Assembly (NCBI RefSeq): GCF_000633455.1
Contig: NZ_AYMG01000036.1
Span: 1 to 64,000 of the forward strand
Source of the DNA: Pedobacter jeongneungensis
Lineage (GTDB): Bacteria > Bacteroidota > Bacteroidia > Sphingobacteriales > Sphingobacteriaceae
Direction: 5' to 3'
Length of the DNA: 64,000 bases
In this document: positions 60,458 through 64,000 of the stretch, in pieces
How positions within the stretch are numbered: the stretch's first letter is position 1
Layout of the letters: every line of letters starts with the position of its first letter
Notes under the pieces: generated by a model
Databases searched by the model: none
Seen by the model: the letters and a program-made list of their open reading frames with translations, nothing else
What the model was told of the DNA's origin: nothing
Made by a program: the position numbers and the translations under genes

Positions 60458-62353
60458 ATGACAATAGAACAATTGATTTGGTTGGTTCCGTTACTTCCTT
60501 TTTTAGGGTTTGTAATTAATGGGCTAGGCAGAAACTCTTTATCTAAAGGACTTGTTGGCATCATCGGAAGTGGAGTAATCCTCGCATCCTTTATCATCAG
60601 CGTAGTTATTTTCTTTAGTTTACAAGGCGACACACAAAAAGCTCACGAAGTATTTTTATTCGATTGGATCAGTGCAGGTACGTTGCACATTCCTTTATCT
60701 TTCCTGGTTGATCCTTTAAGCTCGATCATGCTGTTGATTATTACCGGAATTGGTTTCCTGATCCATTTATATTCTACCAGTTATATGCACGATGATGCTG
60801 GTTTTGGTAAGTTTTTCTCCTACCTAAACCTGTTTGTATTCTTCATGCTTTTATTGGTATTGGGTTCTAACTATATCGTGATGTTTATCGGTTGGGAAGG
60901 TGTAGGTTTATGCTCATACCTGTTAATCGGTTTCTGGTATACCAATAATGCTTATGCATCGGCAGCTAAAAAAGCATTTGTAATGAACCGTATCGGCGAT
61001 TTGGGCTTTTTATTGGGCGTATTCTTAATCTTCACCACTTTTGGTAGTGTAGAATTTGCTAAAGTTTTTCCTCAGGCAGCGAATGGAAGCACTGATACCT
61101 TGGTTTTAATTACCATTTTATTGTTTATCGGTGCCTGCGGTAAATCGGCACAGTTGCCATTGTTTACCTGGTTACCTGATGCGATGGCCGGACCTACACC
61201 AGTTTCAGCTTTAATCCACGCTGCAACTATGGTAACTGCTGGTATTTATATGATTGCCCGTTCGAGTGTATTGTTCGATCTTGCGCCACTTACCCAGCAC
61301 ATCATTGCCATTATTGGTGCGGCAACTGCTTTAGTGGCGGCAATTATTGCTTTAACACAAACAGATATCAAAAAAGTATTGGCTTATTCAACTGTATCTC
61401 AATTGGGATATATGTTTTTAGGTCTTGGCGTTGGTGCTTATACAGGTTCATTCTTTCATGTATTAACACACGCATTCTTTAAAGCATTATTGTTCTTAGG
61501 CGCTGGTTCGGTTATCCATGCCATGCACCACGAGCAGGATATGCGCCACATGGGCGGATTGAGGAAGAAACTTCCGGTTACTTTTTTAACCATGATGATC
61601 GGTACCATTGCCATTGCAGGTTTACCGCCATTCTCTGGTTTCTTCTCTAAAGATGAAATTTTGGCACATGCTTTTCAGGCGAGTCCGATTTTATGGGGAG
61701 TAGGGGTATTAACCGCGTTCTTAACCGCGTTTTACATGTTCCGGATGATGTTTTTGACTTTCTCTGGTAAATACCGTGGAACACATCATGAAGAAAGCCA
61801 TGTACACGAATCGCCAACAGCGATGACATTGCCTTTAATTATTTTGGCTATTCTTGCCGCCATTGGTGGAGCAATTAACTTTCCACACATTTTCGGTGGA
61901 AACGAATGGTTGGCACACTGGTTATCGGGTGCAGGTGTTGCACAACACGAATTGGATTTAAGCCATTCAACTGAGCTTGCGCTGATGGCTACTTCAGTAG
62001 TTGCAGCTATCATTGCTTTACTTTATGCCTACGGCCGATATGTAAAAGTGGCTCGCGTTCCTGTTGCTGATGAGGCACCACGTTCAGCATTGGCAAAATT
62101 ATCTTACCACAAATTTTACCTGGATGAGATCTATGATTTCATCATCACCAAACCGTTAGATGCACTTTCGAAATTCTTTTACAGAATTATCGATAACAAA
62201 TTTATCGATGGAATTGTGAACGGATTGGGATGGAGTACCAACGAAGCCAGTAAAGGTGTGCGTTTGTTACAGAGTGGAAACGTAGGTTTCTATATATTTA
62301 TGATGGTATTTGGTATCATCGCATTGCTTGCATATACATTTTATTACATATAA
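60458..62353 (+). CDS. nuoL: NADH-quinone oxidoreductase subunit L
   Basis: A 631-residue antiporter-like subunit. IGWEGVGLCSYLLIGFWY and WLPDAMAGPTPVSALIHAATMVTAGIYM are the Mrp-like blocks, with the proton-path Lys/His. The long C-terminal lateral helix region is present (about residues 540-631). Confidence 0.96.
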   Translation: MTIEQLIWLVPLLPFLGFVINGLGRNSLSKGLVGIIGSGVILASFIISVVIFFSLQGDTQKAHEVFLFDWISAGTLHIPLSFLVDPLSSIMLLIITGIGFLIHLYSTSYMHDDAGFGKFFSYLNLFVFFMLLLVLGSNYIVMFIGWEGVGLCSYLLIGFWYTNNAYASAAKKAFVMNRIGDLGFLLGVFLIFTTFGSVEFAKVFPQAANGSTDTLVLITILLFIGACGKSAQLPLFTWLPDAMAGPTPVSALIHAATMVTAGIYMIARSSVLFDLAPLTQHIIAIIGAATALVAAIIALTQTDIKKVLAYSTVSQLGYMFLGLGVGAYTGSFFHVLTHAFFKALLFLGAGSVIHAMHHEQDMRHMGGLRKKLPVTFLTMMIGTIAIAGLPPFSGFFSKDEILAHAFQASPILWGVGVLTAFLTAFYMFRMMFLTFSGKYRGTHHEESHVHESPTAMTLPLIILAILAAIGGAINFPHIFGGNEWLAHWLSGAGVAQHELDLSHSTELALMATSVVAAIIALLYAYGRYVKVARVPVADEAPRSALAKLSYHKFYLDEIYDFIITKPLDALSKFFYRIIDNKFIDGIVNGLGWSTNEASKGVRLLQSGNVGFYIFMMVFGIIALLAYTFYYI

Positions 62354-62373
62354 AAAGGGTTCAAAATTAAATA

Positions 62374-63837
62374 ATGGAACAACTTTTACTACTTATATTT
62401 CTTCCGCTTGTAGGTGCAATTATTACTGCATTTGCTGGTAAGTCGGCTAAAATAGTTTCTACCGTGTTTTCGGTGACTTCTTTGGTGTTGGCTTTGGTTA
62501 TCGCCTGTAATTTCATTCCGAATGCAAATACCCAGTTTGAGGTTAATTTGCCATGGATTGCGGATTTAGGAATTAATTTCCATGCAGGTATCGATGGCAT
62601 TAGCATGCTTGTGGTATTGCTAACCAATTTATTGGTACCGATCATCATTTTATCGAGCTACAAACACGAGTATAAAAATCCTGCTGCATTTTATGGCTTG
62701 ATTTTATTTATGCAATGTGGCCTGTTATTGGTATTTACTGCGCTTGATGCCTTCTTGTTCTATATCGGATGGGAAGCAGCATTAATCCCGATTTATTTTA
62801 TTTGTGCCATCTGGGGCGGAAAAGACCGCATTCGTATCAACATGAAATTTTTTGTGTACACTATTGCAGGTTCGTTATTTATGTTGATGGGTATCATTTA
62901 CCTGTACCTTCAAAACCCGGCACACAATTTTGATATCCAGGCATTTTATGCTTTAAATTTAGATAGTGCACAACAAGGATGGATTTTCTGGGCTTTCTTT
63001 ATCGCTTTTGCCATTAAGATGCCGATTTTCCCTTTCCACACCTGGCAGCCAGATACCTATACTGCAGCTCCTGCACAGGGAACCATGTTGTTATCAGGTA
63101 TCATGTTGAAAATGGGTATTTATGGCGTAATCAGGTGGTTATTGCCAATTGTACCGGCAGGTGTTTACGATTGGGGGCAGGTAGCCATCATTTTATCGAT
63201 TATCGGAATTGTTTATGCTTCGCTGATTGCTTTTACACAAAAAGATGCAAAACGTTTGGTAGCTTATTCTTCAATTGCGCACGTTGGATTAATTTCGGCA
63301 GGTATTTTCGCTTTCAACCAACAAGGCATGCAAGGCGCCATGGTGCAGATGTTGAGCCATGGTATTAACGTGGTTGGTTTATTCTTCGTTTTAGATATTA
63401 TCTTCAGTCGTGTAAAAACAAATAAAATTGAAGAATTGGGCGGAATTGCTAAAGTAGCACCTCAATTAGCCATTGCATTTTTAATTATTGTTTTAGGGAC
63501 AGTAGCTTTACCAGGAACAAACGGATTTATAGGTGAATTCTTATTGCTAATGGGCGTTTACAATTACGGCATCTGGGCAGCTGCTATTGCCGGTTTAACC
63601 ATCATCTTCGGAGCGGTATACATGTTGCGCATGTATCAAAATGTAATGCTTGGCGAAACCAATAGTTTAACCATCACTTTCACTGATATTAAAGGAACTG
63701 AAAAATTAGTTCTTTATACCATTTGTGCATTAATTATTGTTCTTGGTGTTTATCCGAAACCGATTTTGCACTTAACAGAGGCATCTGTACAACATTTATT
63801 AGAACAGGTAAATCAAAAATTAAACACAGTAAATTAA
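62374..63837 (+). CDS. nuoM: NADH-quinone oxidoreductase subunit M
   Basis: A 487-residue antiporter-like subunit with about 14 helices. Blocks are FHAGIDGISMLVVLLTNLLVPI, FYIGWEAALIPIYFIC and FPFHTWQPDTYTAAPAQGTMLLSGIMLKMG. It starts 20 bases after nuoL and ends 3 bases before nuoN. Confidence 0.96.
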   Translation: MEQLLLLIFLPLVGAIITAFAGKSAKIVSTVFSVTSLVLALVIACNFIPNANTQFEVNLPWIADLGINFHAGIDGISMLVVLLTNLLVPIIILSSYKHEYKNPAAFYGLILFMQCGLLLVFTALDAFLFYIGWEAALIPIYFICAIWGGKDRIRINMKFFVYTIAGSLFMLMGIIYLYLQNPAHNFDIQAFYALNLDSAQQGWIFWAFFIAFAIKMPIFPFHTWQPDTYTAAPAQGTMLLSGIMLKMGIYGVIRWLLPIVPAGVYDWGQVAIILSIIGIVYASLIAFTQKDAKRLVAYSSIAHVGLISAGIFAFNQQGMQGAMVQMLSHGINVVGLFFVLDIIFSRVKTNKIEELGGIAKVAPQLAIAFLIIVLGTVALPGTNGFIGEFLLLMGVYNYGIWAAAIAGLTIIFGAVYMLRMYQNVMLGETNSLTITFTDIKGTEKLVLYTICALIIVLGVYPKPILHLTEASVQHLLEQVNQKLNTVN

Positions 63838-63840
63838 GCA

Positions 63841-64000
63841 ATGAATATTATTATAACCATTAGTATAACAGCTTTTATAGTGCTTTATGCAGGTTTGTTT
63901 AAGGCAAATAAAGCATTACTACCACTTACCGTTGTTGGCTTACTTACTGCACTGGGATTTACTTTCTGCGCCTGGAATGGCAATGCTGTTCATTTCGGAA
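63841..64000 (+). CDS. nuoN: NADH-quinone oxidoreductase subunit N (cut by window edge)
   Basis: The first 53 codons of the next gene, starting MNIIITISITAFIVLYAGLF, with two hydrophobic helices. Position after nuoM, the last gene of the usual order, and its membrane character identify it as nuoN. The rest lies beyond the window. Confidence 0.8.
   Translation, partial: MNIIITISITAFIVLYAGLFKANKALLPLTVVGLLTALGFTFCAWNGNAVHFG

Overview
The window looks like a chromosomal segment of a Bacteroidetes bacterium of the Sphingobacteriaceae, most like Pedobacter. The evidence is: promoters of the Bacteroidetes type (TTTG, about 20 bases, TAnnTTTG) before the tRNA pair and the nuo operon; a short NuoG without the molybdopterin domain; an exbB-exbD-exbD-tonB cluster; a Bacteroidetes-style class I lanthipeptide locus; and many short palindromic repeats and low-complexity AACTG/GAGAT repeats between genes. 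This is inferred from gene content; no marker gene such as 16S rRNA is present.

Bases 1-8591 are accessory. They hold a secreted 250-residue protein with a double-glycine leader and two co-directional genes of unknown function. Opposite them lies a C39-peptidase ABC exporter with its HlyD-type adaptor. A 1.45 kb stretch without credible genes follows, then a tyrosine recombinase next to a tRNA-Glu / initiator tRNA-Met pair.

Bases 8.9-35 kb are mostly housekeeping: era, a thioredoxin-like protein, der, two GNAT acetyltransferases, an SDR protein, a histidine decarboxylase-like enzyme, an S41 protease, murQ, a Bax inhibitor-1 protein, metH behind a SAM riboswitch, metF, a second PLP decarboxylase and a sugar transporter. 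On the minus strand is a threonine operon in the order thrA, DinB, LysE, thrB, thrC. It is preceded by a 21-codon Thr/Ile-rich leader peptide and an intrinsic terminator, which is the layout of a transcription attenuator.

Bases 35.8-43.6 kb hold pckA, then the exbB-exbD-exbD-tonB operon with a small membrane protein, a PstS-like lipoprotein and a large TPR protein.

Bases 43.6-51.4 kb form a compact, AT-rich class I lanthipeptide island: precursor, LanC cyclase and split LanB dehydratase on the minus strand, and a C39 ABC exporter plus a miniature HlyD-like adaptor on the plus strand. It is flanked by perfect 25-bp direct repeats. The left copy completes the terminator of the TPR gene and the right copy carries the -33 box of the nuo promoter, so removing one repeat plus the island would rebuild a seamless TPR-nuo intergenic region.

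From 51.4 kb to the window edge runs the respiratory complex I operon nuoA-N (nuoN cut). It is interrupted by an ORF6N-domain gene between nuoF and nuoG and by repeats in the nuoA-nuoB, nuoE-nuoF and nuoI-nuoJ gaps.
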